A stretch of DNA of 64,000 bases from Rhodothermales bacterium (GCA_024711125.1 JANJTM010000038.1:62001-126000), one strand, 5' to 3'. Shown: positions 38,501 to 46,752, numbered from the stretch's first letter. Notes: generated by a model from the sequence alone, not told the origin. Numbers and translations are program-made.

Positions 38501-38907
38501 GCGTGGAACGGCTGAACCTGTACCGGCGCGTCAGCGAGGCCACTTCGGCCGAGGAACTGCGGTTGCTGGAGGACGAGATGGGCGATCGTTTCGGTCCGCC
38601 GCCCGATGCCGTCCGGCAGCTCATGCTCGGGGTGGAAGTGAAACTGCTCGGTCAACGGTTACGACTGCCCCGAGTAGCCTTCAAGAACGAGCGTCTCTTC
38701 CTGTCCGTGCCCGACCAGGAGGTTGATTCCTGGTTCTATGCCCACGTTTTCCAGCCCCTTCTGGAACGCCTGGGGTCCCTCGATCGACGGTACGTGCTCA
38801 AGGATGGGGGACCCGGCAAGCTGCGCATCGTCATCCAGGGCGTGCCGACGCTCGACGTGGCGGTCGACGTACTCGCGTCGCTTCAGCTCGAGGAGATTGC
38901 GGCCTGA
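35563..38907 (+). CDS. mfd: Transcription-repair coupling factor
   Basis: A 1114-residue translocase that displaces stalled RNA polymerase and recruits UvrA. The UvrB-like N-terminal part (to ~400) is followed by the RNA-polymerase interaction domain (LVPGDFVVHVDHGIGRFAGLE, YLSGDVLYVSVTALHKLHKYKG). The helicase motor comes next: Walker A GDVGFGKTEVAIRAAF, DEEQRFG, and the motif VLVSTSIIENGLDISNANTIIIDRAD. The C-terminal TRCF domain ends the protein. The GTG at 35563 is preceded by AGGAG, one of the few Shine-Dalgarno-like sequences seen. uvrA lies 13 kb away on the same strand. Confidence 0.96.
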   Translation: MSLKPIRTRLEAFGPFREAVEWAATAVPGETALLRNAAGSSAAFVIAALADTGRFTWCVLEDAEQAAYLHSDLLQVLRAEERVMLLPPSDFRPYDPGHEPDPAPVIQRADVLQRLSDGWKGVLVTGAEALREKLPLLSDVTASTVHVALGDRISPGSLIERLSERGFSRVEFVERPGDLALRGGILDVFPFVGDYPVRIEFFGDEIDSVREFDIHTQRSISRRTSARLVPDLDRGATGHRIALVDEIPSDALVVVFDDARVHAALAARHDEMTVAFDKRVAEDPETAPPDTFYASPGAIRSGLDRFPRLLSGRFLERRPETVFDLETRPQPPFHGVIAELRKALSANAAQTTDTWILCDSRAQEARIAELLEDDLEPMRITLTVESLHEGFEAPGCGIAAYTDHQIFNRYHRPTTRRQKQRFGGISLRELQQLVPGDFVVHVDHGIGRFAGLEQIEVRGRQQEAVRLLYLSGDVLYVSVTALHKLHKYKGKDGHQPQLTKLGSGQWEKTKSRTKKRVKDIARDLIRLYAERKQSRGHAFGADSVWQREFEAAFEFEDTPDQAAASEAVKTDMEQPVPMDRLVCGDVGFGKTEVAIRAAFKAVQDGKQVAVLVPTTVLAAQHARTFERRLRSYPVRVESMSRFRSGSDLKGIVSGLADGSIDVVIGTHRLISEDVRFKDLGLLIVDEEQRFGVGVKEKLRRLRVNVDTLTMTATPIPRTLQFSLMGARDLSVISTAPANRQPIVTEIHTFDKDLIRDAILYETSRGGQVFFIHNRVQSIHEIAGLIRNILPDLRVVVGHGQMTGPELEHVMLQFVERKADVLVSTSIIENGLDISNANTIIIDRADHFGLSELHQLRGRVGRSDRKAFCYLLVPSIHGLTREAKQRLQAVEEFSELGAGFQIAMRDLDIRGAGNMLGAEQSGFIEDVGFETYHRLLEEAVSELRTEEFPELFEQPRAPRTGETTVELDVDALIPESYLANRVERLNLYRRVSEATSAEELRLLEDEMGDRFGPPPDAVRQLMLGVEVKLLGQRLRLPRVAFKNERLFLSVPDQEVDSWFYAHVFQPLLERLGSLDRRYVLKDGGPGKLRIVIQGVPTLDVAVDVLASLQLEEIAA

Positions 38908-38922
38908 TCCCCGCGGGTCGGA

Positions 38923-38938
38923 TGTTTCACGTGGAACA
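38923..38938 (+). other. parS-like centromere site (one mismatch)
   Basis: TGTTTCACGTGGAACA matches the ParB-binding consensus TGTTTCACGTGAAACA at 15 of 16 positions. It lies in the non-coding gap 16 bases after the mfd stop. Its partner is the perfect site ~1.9 kb further on. Confidence 0.75.
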
Positions 38939-38940
38939 CT

Positions 38941-38981
38941 CCCCGTAGCCGGGTCCAAGGGCAACCGCGCCGACTACGGGG
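38941..38981. terminator. Hairpin between converging mfd and WYL genes
   Basis: An 8-bp perfect inverted repeat (CCCCGTAG at 38941-38948, CTACGGGG at 38974-38981) has a 25-base loop and lies just after the parS-like site. The following bases on the plus strand are only moderately T-rich (CCGTTCTTCC). It could end mfd transcription, but it is a weak terminator by sequence. Confidence 0.3.
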
Positions 38982-39073
38982 CCGTTCTTCCCCGGTTTGG
39001 GGCGTCTTGCGGGGCCAACACCACGGATAGAGCCGTGGGGAAAGCGGGCGCCGGTTTCTACCGTGAACACGCC

Positions 39074-40066
39074 CTACTGCGGCGGTGCCGGGTCGTCGTA
39101 TCGTTCGGCCAGCGTGCGGGCCTTTTCAGCCACGAGCCGTCTCAGTGACTCCGGCTCCCTCGCGTCCGCGTCCAATCCGAAGCGCAGAAGCCACCCGGCA
39201 ACGTATTCGAGATTGTCGAACCGGAAGACGATTTCGGCACCCTCCGCGTCAGCCCGTTCCTCTTCGATCCGAGCCGGCACGCCTCTGCGTGCGTGCTCGA
39301 GAACCTGCTTGCCGAAATGGACGCGTATTCGCTGCGTATCGGGGCTTATCTCCCTGTCCCCGAGGAACTCCACGAGGCGGAAACCCGCCGGCTTTTCGAA
39401 CCGCTCGTGCAGAACGTGCAGCGTTCGTATGCGATCCAGGCGGAAGTTGCGCACCTCGGACCGCAAGTGGTCGTATCCGATGAGATTCCAGTGGTCCGTG
39501 TAGTAGACGAGCCCGAGCGGATCGACCGTTCGACGGGTTACTTCGCCGCGCGATTCGACGAAGTACTCCATGATGACGCGGCGCTCGCGAGCCACCGCCT
39601 CGCTGAGCCTGTACCATTGTCCGTCCTCTGACTGTTCCGCGTTGCCCGCGTGAACCCAGTAGGGATCCAGCACCGTCCTGGTCGACAGACGATCGATGTA
39701 ATCGCGGATTTCCCGCGGCAGGACCGACCGGATCTTCAGGCTGACCGCATCGGAATCCTCACGCAGCGAGGCATCCGACTGGAGTTTCATGAACTCGGTA
39801 CCCATGAGAAGGGTCGCAGCCTCCCGGGCAGTGAGCATGAGGGGAGGCAGCTGGTACCCTTCGAGGATCTCGTAGCCTCCCTCTTCCGCGTACGTGAGCG
39901 GGACTCCCGACTCCGTAAGCGCCCGCAGGTCGCGGAAAATGGTTCGTCGACTCACCCCGAAGTGATCGGAGAGGTCCCTGGACGTCAGGTTCGGCCGATT
40001 CTGCAGCAGAAGTACGAGGGCGAAGAGACGCTCCGTGCGGTTGAACCGCCTTTCTTCATTGCTCAT
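39074..40066 (-). CDS. HTH/WYL-domain transcriptional regulator
   Basis: A 330-residue regulator. The N-terminal DeoR-type winged helix spans about residues 10-65 (LTSRDLSDHFGVSRRTIFRDLRALTESGVPL). The WYL domain follows from about 150, with RVIMEYFVESRGEVTRRTVDPLGLVYYTDHWNLIGYD and FRLDRIRTLHVL, and a C-terminal WCX-type extension ends the protein. WYL domains bind nucleic acid or nucleotide ligands; such proteins control DNA damage and defence genes in several groups. No obvious target lies beside it. It occupies the place where parA-parB usually follow rsmG. Confidence 0.87.
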   Translation of the reverse strand: MSNEERRFNRTERLFALVLLLQNRPNLTSRDLSDHFGVSRRTIFRDLRALTESGVPLTYAEEGGYEILEGYQLPPLMLTAREAATLLMGTEFMKLQSDASLREDSDAVSLKIRSVLPREIRDYIDRLSTRTVLDPYWVHAGNAEQSEDGQWYRLSEAVARERRVIMEYFVESRGEVTRRTVDPLGLVYYTDHWNLIGYDHLRSEVRNFRLDRIRTLHVLHERFEKPAGFRLVEFLGDREISPDTQRIRVHFGKQVLEHARRGVPARIEEERADAEGAEIVFRFDNLEYVAGWLLRFGLDADAREPESLRRLVAEKARTLAERYDDPAPPQ

Positions 40067-40123
40067 CTGCGCGACCGGTGGTCAGTACTTCGTTCCTATC
40101 GCGCCGCGGCGGCGGCAACTACC

Positions 40124-40831
40124 TCAGCGTACGTGCATGTGCGTAGCTGGTGCCCGAACCTCGACAATGACCTTGCCGGTCCACTCCGGTCGCCCGTACA
40201 GCTCCTGCAGGCCGGTGGTGTGCACCTCTGGCAGCGTGAATCTTGCCTTGGCCTCCCCCACCTCCGCCTCGAGGTTTCCCCCTTTCAGGCAGACGAGGCC
40301 TGCGCACCACGGAGCGCCATGTCCGGATGCGCCGGGACGCGGAGAATTCCCCTCGCCGGCTTCCCGGACCCAGGGACGGGTCCAGGCCCACAGTTCGGCC
40401 AGCGGGGCCGTCGCCCTCGATACAGCGGCATGGAATGGCCCTTCCCAGTGCTCCGCCCGTCCCGTCCAGACCTGCAGGTTGTCCAGGCCGAGCGTGCGCC
40501 CGATGAGACGCACCGCATCCGTCTTGCGGGAAAGGCTGTCGACGGCCACGAATTCCACGTCGGGAAAGCAGATCGCCAGCGGAATCGCCGGCAGCCCACC
40601 CCCGGTCCCCCAGTCCACGACCCGGCTTCCCTTGGGAAAGGGACGCATCGCAAGGCAGAGACAATGTTCGATATGATCTGCGATTCGATCGGACGAGGAG
40701 CGGGCGACCAGGTTGGTGGCCCGGTTCAGCCGCTCCAGCAGCGCCGCGTACCGGTCCAGCAATTCCCGGCGTTCCTCCGGTACGTATTCAATCGGTGATG
40801 CCATCGCCGCCGGGTGTTTCACGTGAAACAC
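40124..40831 (-). CDS. rsmG: 16S rRNA (guanine-527-N7)-methyltransferase
   Basis: Methylates N7 of G527 in 16S rRNA. The 235-residue protein has the GidB blocks LLERLNRATNLV and VVDWGTGGGLPAIPLAICFPDVEFVAVDS (SAM site), then AVSRATAPLAELWAW. The ATG at 40831 gives MFHVKHPAAM..., because the start codon region is itself a parS site; an internal ATG at 40804 (MASPIEYVPEE) may be the true start. The gene overlaps the end of mnmG by 44 bases. This pairing of mnmG and rsmG is the classical origin-proximal arrangement. Confidence 0.92.
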   Translation of the reverse strand: MFHVKHPAAMASPIEYVPEERRELLDRYAALLERLNRATNLVARSSSDRIADHIEHCLCLAMRPFPKGSRVVDWGTGGGLPAIPLAICFPDVEFVAVDSLSRKTDAVRLIGRTLGLDNLQVWTGRAEHWEGPFHAAVSRATAPLAELWAWTRPWVREAGEGNSPRPGASGHGAPWCAGLVCLKGGNLEAEVGEAKARFTLPEVHTTGLQELYGRPEWTGKVIVEVRAPATHMHVR

Positions 40832-42704
40832 GCGCCCCCTTCAGGAGCACCATCAGGATCGACACATCGGCGGGGCTCACCCCGCTGATGCGACTCGCCT
40901 GCCCAAGATGATCCGGCCTGATTCGGGCCAGCTTCTCCCTCGCTTCAAGCGAAAGCGCTGTTACGCCGGTGAAATCGAAATCTCCGGGCACCCGATACGA
41001 CTCCAACGACGCCATTCGCTCTGCCAGATCGCGCTCGCGCTCCAGGTAGCCTTCGTACTTGATCTCCACCTCGGCAAGGCGCGCGATGGACTCCGACCCG
41101 ATCCGCACGTCTGACAGGTCGGACATCGACGCGGCCTCCAGGAGGGCCTGCATGTCTACCTGCGGACGCAACGCCAGTCGAACCAGGCGTTCCGGCTCGG
41201 CGATCGGCGTCGTCCCGACCGAAGCCAGGTACGCATTCACCCGTTCCGGGCTGACGGACCGTCTCGAAAACGCCTCCCGCATGCGCACCAACGCCTCTCG
41301 GCGGGCCTTCATGCGGTTCAACCGCTCCGTTCCCGCCAGTCCCAGCGCATGTCCGCGCTCCGTGAGGCGGAAGTCGGCATTATCCTGTCGAAGCAGGATG
41401 CGATGCTCGGCCCGGGACGTAAAGACCCGGTATGGCTCCTCGGTCCCTTTTGCCACCAGGTCGTCGATCAGAACCCCGATATACGCCTCGGACCGGCGGA
41501 AAACCACGGGTTCGGCACCCTGGAGAAACTGCACGGCGTTGATTCCGGCGACGATCCCCTGGGCTGCCGCCTCTTCGTACCCCGTGGTCCCATTCACCTG
41601 GCCGGCGAAGAAGAGCCCGGCAATCCTCTTCGTCTCCAGGCTGTACTTCAATTGGTGCGGGGGAAAGTAGTCGTATTCGATCGCGTAGCCCGGACGCAAC
41701 AAGTGGACGTTTTCAAGACCACGGACGCGTCGCAGGGCAGCCAGCTGGACTTCTTCCGGAAGACTCGTGGAGAAGCCGTTGACGTAAACCTCCTGCGTGC
41801 GGCGCCCCTCCGGCTCGAGAAACAGCTGATGCCTGTCGCGGTCGGCGAATCGATCGATCTTGTCCTCGATCGATGGACAGTATCGCGGCCCTCGACCCTG
41901 GATCCGACCCGCAAACATCGGCGATCGGTCGAAACCGGTCCGCAGGATTCCGTGCACCGCGGGGTCGGTGTACGTGAGCCAGCACGACACCTGGTTCTCC
42001 GTAACACCATCCGAGAGATAGGAAAACGGGGACGCATGCGGTTCCCCGGGTTGCTCTTCGAGCGACGAATAGTCGACGCTGGCCCCGTCTATGCGTGGGG
42101 GTGTACCCGTCTTCAGTCTGCCGGTCTCGAATCCGTGGGCCTGGAGCACGGCGGTCAGCCCGACCGAAGCTCCCTCGCCCATGCGCCCTCCACCCGACCG
42201 TCGCTCACCGACGTGAATCTGGCCGTTCAGAAAGGTCCCACTCGTCAGGATGACGGCACCGGCGGTGAACTCCGCCCCCCACAGCGTTACGACACCACGT
42301 ACCCGGCCTTGCTCCACGACCAGGTCCACCACCGTATCAGCCCGCATGCGGAGGTTGGGCGTCGATTCGAGCAGCGACCGGACCTCGGCAGCGTACTCCA
42401 TGCGGTCATTCTGGGCGCGGGGGCTCCAGACCGCCGGACCCTTGCTCCGATTCAGCATGCGGAACTGGATGCCGGACCGGTCTGCGGCGATGCCCATGAT
42501 GCCGCCCAGCGCATCGATTTCCCGGACGAGTTGCCCCTTTCCGATACCGCCGATCGCAGGATTGCAGGACATCTTTCCAAGAGCATCCAAACTCATGGAA
42601 ATCAATAACGTACGCGCACCCATTCGAGCGGCGGCGTGGGCGGCTTCGGCACCCGCGTGCCCACCACCCACTACTATGATATCGTAACGCTCCGCTGCGG
42701 CCAT
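40788..42704 (-). CDS. mnmG: tRNA uridine 5-carboxymethylaminomethyl modification enzyme MnmG
   Basis: FAD-dependent partner of MnmE in forming the cmnm5 group on wobble uridine 34. The 638-residue protein has the FAD dinucleotide fold IIVVGGGHAGAEAAHAAARMG at the N terminus, followed by SCNPAIGGIGKGQLVREIDALGG. The TGTPPRIDGASVDYS and NGTTGYEEAAAQG segments are both family marks. The C-terminal helical domain ends in QASRISGVSPADVSILMVLLK. Its last codons (ARVSRETPG) are encoded by the parS site shared with rsmG. The start is ATG 42704, four bases after the mnmE stop. Confidence 0.96.
   Translation of the reverse strand: MAAAERYDIIVVGGGHAGAEAAHAAARMGARTLLISMSLDALGKMSCNPAIGGIGKGQLVREIDALGGIMGIAADRSGIQFRMLNRSKGPAVWSPRAQNDRMEYAAEVRSLLESTPNLRMRADTVVDLVVEQGRVRGVVTLWGAEFTAGAVILTSGTFLNGQIHVGERRSGGGRMGEGASVGLTAVLQAHGFETGRLKTGTPPRIDGASVDYSSLEEQPGEPHASPFSYLSDGVTENQVSCWLTYTDPAVHGILRTGFDRSPMFAGRIQGRGPRYCPSIEDKIDRFADRDRHQLFLEPEGRRTQEVYVNGFSTSLPEEVQLAALRRVRGLENVHLLRPGYAIEYDYFPPHQLKYSLETKRIAGLFFAGQVNGTTGYEEAAAQGIVAGINAVQFLQGAEPVVFRRSEAYIGVLIDDLVAKGTEEPYRVFTSRAEHRILLRQDNADFRLTERGHALGLAGTERLNRMKARREALVRMREAFSRRSVSPERVNAYLASVGTTPIAEPERLVRLALRPQVDMQALLEAASMSDLSDVRIGSESIARLAEVEIKYEGYLERERDLAERMASLESYRVPGDFDFTGVTALSLEAREKLARIRPDHLGQASRISGVSPADVSILMVLLKGARVSRETPGGDGITD
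40814..40829 (+). other. parS centromere site (perfect consensus)
   Basis: TGTTTCACGTGAAACA, a perfect 16-bp palindrome identical to the ParB-binding consensus. It lies inside the overlap of the mnmG end and the rsmG start, and so encodes both VSRET in mnmG and MFHVKH in rsmG. parS in this position is common near chromosome origins. Confidence 0.9.
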
Positions 42705-42708
42705 GGGC

Positions 42709-44088
42709 TCACTTTCCGATGCAGAATCGTGAAAACACGGAATCCAGGACCTCTTCGTTCGTAATGACCCCGGTGATGCAGCCCAGTTCGTGCAGGGCCA
42801 CCCTCAGGTCGATCGACAGCAGATCTCCCGGAACACCGGCGTCCATGGCGACCTCAACGCGCAGCAGCGCCTCGTCCGCCGCCTGCAGGTGTGCCCGGTG
42901 CCGCGCGTTGAGCAACACCGGCGAATCCTCGGCATCCCGGACCAAGGGGGCAGCCGTGTGCCGGAGAGCCAGCAGGAGCGTGGAGAGTTCGCGGGGGTCG
43001 TCCACGGCCCTTCGCGCACTGATCGAAACGAACGATCCTTCAGCGGCAGCGACCGGCGCGCGGTCCGCCTTGTTGGCCACGAGTACGACCGGACGCTCGG
43101 CCGATCGCAGTCGATACACGATTTCCTCCTCCTCCGCCTGCAGCCCCTGCTCCGCATCGAATACGTACAGGACGATGTCGGCCGATTCGGCCGCATCGCG
43201 CGCACGGCGAATACCCTCCGCTTCGATCTCGTCTCCGGCCTCCCTGATTCCGGCGGTATCCACCAGCCGGAAGACGAGTCCGTCGAGCTCAAGGTCTACC
43301 TCGACGAGATCGCGCGTGGTGCCCTCGATCTCGCTGACGATGACGCGATCGTGCCCGACGAGCGCGTTGAGAAGGGTGGACTTCCCGGCGTTCGGTCGTC
43401 CCGCGATGACCACGCGAACCCCGTCCCTCAGGATCGAGCCCGAACGCGCGTGGGAAACCAGGTCCTCGATGGTGCCGCGACACTGTCGTAAAACGGCCCT
43501 GAGACGCTGCAAATCTGCAAAAACCTGGTCCGTATCCGAGAAATCGAGTTCCAGCTCGACGAGGGCACAGAACCCCGTCAATTCGTCCCGCAATCGACCC
43601 AGAAGCGCCGAAAAACGGCCATCCAGCTGCCTTTGCGCGGCTTCGTGCGCCCGCGCGGCTTGCGCGTGGATGATGTCGGCCACCGCTTCGGCCTGCGCCA
43701 GGTCGAGCTTTCCGTGCACGAATGCACGCTGGGTGAACTCGCCAGCCCTGGCCGGCCGGGCGCCCGACTCGTACAGGCGCGCCAGGATGCGCGCCGGCAC
43801 AACCAGCCCGCCATGGCACGAGATCTCGACGACGTCCTCGCCCGTGGGCGAGTTCGGTGCCCGGAACAGGCCCACCACCACGCGGTCGACCGGGACACCG
43901 GATCCATCCAGCCAGTGACCGACGTGAAGGGTACGAGTCGGCGCATCGGCAAGTCTGCCGTCCGACCCGCGAAACGACGCGTCCGCAATCGAGACGGCCA
44001 TCGGTCCGGAGAGGCGCACGACGGCGAGCGCGGCCACGCCTCGTGCCGTGGCAACCGCGGCGATGGTATCCTCTACCGCGGGCGACAT
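42709..44088 (-). CDS. mnmE: tRNA modification GTPase MnmE
   Basis: GTPase that works with MnmG on tRNA wobble uridine. The 459-residue protein has an N-terminal formyl-THF-binding domain (DTIAAVATARGVAALAVVRLSG, GEFTQRAFVHGKLDLAQAEAVADII). The G domain carries GRPNAGKSTLLNAL, GTTRD, DTAGIRE and NKAD. The C-terminal motif is CIGK, whose cysteine is required for modification. ATG 44088 is chosen as the family start; the frame is open a further 30 codons into yidC. It lies 7 bases after the yidC stop. Confidence 0.96.
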   Translation of the reverse strand: MSPAVEDTIAAVATARGVAALAVVRLSGPMAVSIADASFRGSDGRLADAPTRTLHVGHWLDGSGVPVDRVVVGLFRAPNSPTGEDVVEISCHGGLVVPARILARLYESGARPARAGEFTQRAFVHGKLDLAQAEAVADIIHAQAARAHEAAQRQLDGRFSALLGRLRDELTGFCALVELELDFSDTDQVFADLQRLRAVLRQCRGTIEDLVSHARSGSILRDGVRVVIAGRPNAGKSTLLNALVGHDRVIVSEIEGTTRDLVEVDLELDGLVFRLVDTAGIREAGDEIEAEGIRRARDAAESADIVLYVFDAEQGLQAEEEEIVYRLRSAERPVVLVANKADRAPVAAAEGSFVSISARRAVDDPRELSTLLLALRHTAAPLVRDAEDSPVLLNARHRAHLQAADEALLRVEVAMDAGVPGDLLSIDLRVALHELGCITGVITNEEVLDSVFSRFCIGK

Positions 44089-44095
44089 GCCGAGC

Positions 44096-45910
44096 CTACT
44101 TCCTGCGCGTGGGAGCCTTGCTCCCCGACGCCTTTCGGCTCTCTGCCGCCGCCTTGGAGGACGAAGCCTTGCGCTCACCTTCCGGCTTCGGCGCGTCTCC
44201 TCCGGACGCAGCCTTCTCGGCCGAGATCTTCCGGTTGATCAGTTGCTGGTGACCGGCCGTCAGCACGTTGTAGCAGAGGTAGTACAGGTTGAGCCCCGAC
44301 GCCAGCTTGTTGAAGATGGCGAAGATCATGATGGGGAACACGTACAGGAAGATCTTCGCCTGCGGGTTCGACGACGGCTGCGTCTGCAGCCGCATCTGGA
44401 TCACCATGGAAATGCCCATCAGCAGGGTGAAACCCGCAACGAAGTTCCCATAGAGCGGGATCGTGAACGGCAGGTTCAGGATTGCGTCGGGAGCCGAGAG
44501 GTCGGCAGCCCAGAGAAAGCCCTGCTGCCTGATCTCGATGGCCTGCGGCAGGAACTGCCACAGCGCGATGATGATAGGGTACTGGAGCAGCATGGGCAGG
44601 CAGCCGCCCAGCGGGTTGACGCCGGTCTCCTTGTAGAGCCGCATCATGGCCTCCTGCTGCTTCTGCGGATTGTCGGCGTACTTCTCCTTGATCGCCTCCA
44701 TCTGCGGCTGCAGCTCCCGCATCTTCGCCATGCTGGTAAACGAAGACTTGGTCAGCGGGTGTACCAGGATCTTGATCAGGATGGAGAAGACGATGATGAC
44801 CCATCCGTAGTTGGGAAGCCACTGCGACAGGAACGTGAACGTGGGAATGAAGACGAATTTGGCCAAAGGCCGCGTCACCGTCTCGAAGAAATCCCACCCG
44901 TAGTCGACCACATCGTAAAGACCGTTGTTGTAGTCCCGGATGCGGTAGTACTCCATCGGGCCCAGGTAAGCCCGGAGGCCGACGCTTCCCTCGTCGGGAA
45001 ACGGCATGGCCAGGCGCGCGGCGAATTCCTGTCGCATCAGCGAATCGGACGGTTCGCCGAAGCGCTCGCCTTCGAGTTCCGCCCCGTCCGAATCCCCCTC
45101 GGGCATCACGGCCGCGACGAAGAACTTCGATTTGACCGCGATCCAATCCACCTTGCCGCGAAGTGACTTGCTCCCGACGGCCTCAGAGGCGAGGGACACG
45201 TACTCGACCTCGCCGCCGCTGGACGCGTAGGCACCCGAACGGCTTCCTTCGTCCTGGTGATCGTCTTCGGAAAACGGAACCGCGCCGTTCCACGATACAT
45301 CGTATCCCGAGCCCGTCATGTACGACTCGGGACGCTCGAAATCGACCGTCACCCCGACCTCGTACGACCCCCTCGTGAACCGGTACGTGATCCGCATCGC
45401 GCCGTCGGCCAACGCGGTGCGGAAGGATACCGAACGCGACGAATCGCTCACCTCGATGCGATCGACCTCGGTATCGGCCTCGAAGTGGAACGACCGCGTA
45501 TCGTAGTTACGACTGCTCGGCGACGTGAACACAAGGGACAGCGCCCCCTCCTGCCGGGTGTCGATCACCTGGACCGGCTTGTCGGAGTTCGCCACCTTGT
45601 ACTCGGCCAGGCGCCAGGACGTCAGCGCCGCGCCTCGGGTCGACAGGACCGCTTCATAGAGGTCCGTCACGACCGTGATCTCACGGGCATCGCCCGATAC
45701 GACCGCAAACTCCGTCGAATCTACGGGCGCGGCAGACGAATCGGCCACGGCAACGTCATCGGTGGCGGGCTCAGCCGGCCGGACGAGGGTGGAATCGGAC
45801 GGGAGGCTCGAGGGCTGGTCTGCCGTCGGCGTCGGGGGTGTGAGCCACGTGAGCCACACCACCATGATGAGGGCGATCAGAACGGTCGCCGTGACGACAT
45901 TGCGATCCAC
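44096..45910 (-). CDS. yidC: Membrane protein insertase YidC
   Basis: A 604-residue inner-membrane insertase acting with or without SecYEG. The start MDRNVVTATVLIALIMVVWLTW (GTG 45910) is the first membrane segment. A large periplasmic P1 domain (~70-360) of the Gram-negative type follows. The conserved core contains VIIVFSILIKILVHPLTKSSFTSMAKM and the segments NPLGGCLPMLLQYPIIIALW and PSSNPQAKIFLYVFPIMIFAIF. The C-terminal tail is rich in K, A and S, as often seen. Located between rnpA and mnmE as in most bacteria; no small yidD gene is visible between rnpA and yidC. Confidence 0.95.
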   Translation of the reverse strand: MDRNVVTATVLIALIMVVWLTWLTPPTPTADQPSSLPSDSTLVRPAEPATDDVAVADSSAAPVDSTEFAVVSGDAREITVVTDLYEAVLSTRGAALTSWRLAEYKVANSDKPVQVIDTRQEGALSLVFTSPSSRNYDTRSFHFEADTEVDRIEVSDSSRSVSFRTALADGAMRITYRFTRGSYEVGVTVDFERPESYMTGSGYDVSWNGAVPFSEDDHQDEGSRSGAYASSGGEVEYVSLASEAVGSKSLRGKVDWIAVKSKFFVAAVMPEGDSDGAELEGERFGEPSDSLMRQEFAARLAMPFPDEGSVGLRAYLGPMEYYRIRDYNNGLYDVVDYGWDFFETVTRPLAKFVFIPTFTFLSQWLPNYGWVIIVFSILIKILVHPLTKSSFTSMAKMRELQPQMEAIKEKYADNPQKQQEAMMRLYKETGVNPLGGCLPMLLQYPIIIALWQFLPQAIEIRQQGFLWAADLSAPDAILNLPFTIPLYGNFVAGFTLLMGISMVIQMRLQTQPSSNPQAKIFLYVFPIMIFAIFNKLASGLNLYYLCYNVLTAGHQQLINRKISAEKAASGGDAPKPEGERKASSSKAAAESRKASGSKAPTRRK

Positions 45911-45925
45911 TGTGCGTAATTCGGT

Positions 45926-46360
45926 CTAGGGAGTCTGACGCGGACCGATGCCGGACAATCGCCCGACCAGCATCGTCATGGCGGCCGCCAGGTCCTCGGC
46001 GACGGAGCGTCGCTCCGTTTTCCCCGAGCCCCTGTAGACGATCGCCAGGGTGATCCGCTTTCCGCACGTCCCGAGGACGGTGTCCAGGGCAGGACGAAGC
46101 TGACGAAAACGTTCCTTCATCAAGCGTCGGATCCGGTTGCGAACGACGGCGCCGCCGACCCGACGCGATACGACGAACACCGACTGAACCGCCAGTGAGC
46201 CGGGAAGGTCCGTCGTCGACACGGAGCGGTACAGAAAACGAACGCAGCCGGCCGACACGCTGAGGACGTCGGAACGGCTGCGATCAAAGAGTGCCCTGAC
46301 GAGGCGGGCCCGCTTGAGCGAGTGGCTTCGGCCAAGCCCGAAACGGGCGGAGGCGCTCAT
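45926..46360 (-). CDS. rnpA: Ribonuclease P protein component
   Basis: Basic 144-residue protein partner of the RNase P RNA for 5' maturation of tRNA. The conserved RNR motif is seen in VVSRRVGGAVVRNRIRRLMKERFRQ, with SVFVVSRRVG before it. The N-terminal KRARLVRALFDR pattern is a variation of the usual K(x)xxFxxVF block. ATG 46360; it follows rpmH by 23 bases and is followed by yidC 15 bases later. Confidence 0.9.
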   Translation of the reverse strand: MSASARFGLGRSHSLKRARLVRALFDRSRSDVLSVSAGCVRFLYRSVSTTDLPGSLAVQSVFVVSRRVGGAVVRNRIRRLMKERFRQLRPALDTVLGTCGKRITLAIVYRGSGKTERRSVAEDLAAAMTMLVGRLSGIGPRQTP

Positions 46361-46383
46361 TCCTGGCTCTGGAGCGACCTGGC

Positions 46384-46539
46384 TTACTTGCCGGGCCTGG
46401 AATCGCTTACCGTGAGCGCCTTGCGGCCCTTGGCCCGACGGCGAGCGAGCACCTTGCGGCCGTTCTTCGAGGCCATGCGGGCGCGAAAACCGTGCTTGTT
46501 GGCGCGCTTCCTGCGGCTCGGGTGGTAGGTGGGTTGCAT
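46384..46539 (-). CDS. rpmH: 50S ribosomal protein L34
   Basis: A 51-residue highly basic ribosomal protein, read directly from the sequence. It begins [18 protein letters not shown] and contains [21 protein letters not shown], the conserved L34 body (F-R-x-RM-x-T/S-x-x-GR-x-V-LxxRRxKGRxxL). It ends VSDSRPGK, slightly longer than the 44-47-residue forms. It heads the rnpA-yidC-mnmE-mnmG-rsmG series. The region upstream shows no dnaA gene and no DnaA boxes; instead a divergent tRNA pair begins. Confidence 0.95.
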   Translation of the reverse strand: MQPTYHPSRRKRANKHGFRARMASKNGRKVLARRRAKGRKALTVSDSRPGK

Positions 46540-46710
46540 CTATCCGTACGCTTGAATCAGTTCGGTGGGGCTTTGCCGGACTGCGGACTCGCAGGGGGGT
46601 GGGGACGCTGCCCGAATCCGGACGTTCTGCCCGGACGCATCGGGGAGTGCGTCACGGAAACAGACAAGCGCGGAATATACGGCTTGACCGGTCCAAATCC
46701 AATCGGAACC

Positions 46711-46740
46711 TTGACAAAAGGCCCGCCGTTCGCATATTAT
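46711..46740 (+). promoter_or_regulatory. Promoter of the tRNA-Gly/tRNA-Val locus
   Basis: TTGACA at 46711-46716 and TATTAT at 46735-46740, separated by 18 bases. The expected start of transcription is about 6 bases before tRNA-Gly. It is the closest sigma70-type consensus seen in the window, fitting a strong stable-RNA promoter. Confidence 0.7.
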
Positions 46741-46752
46741 ACCACGCTCGAC

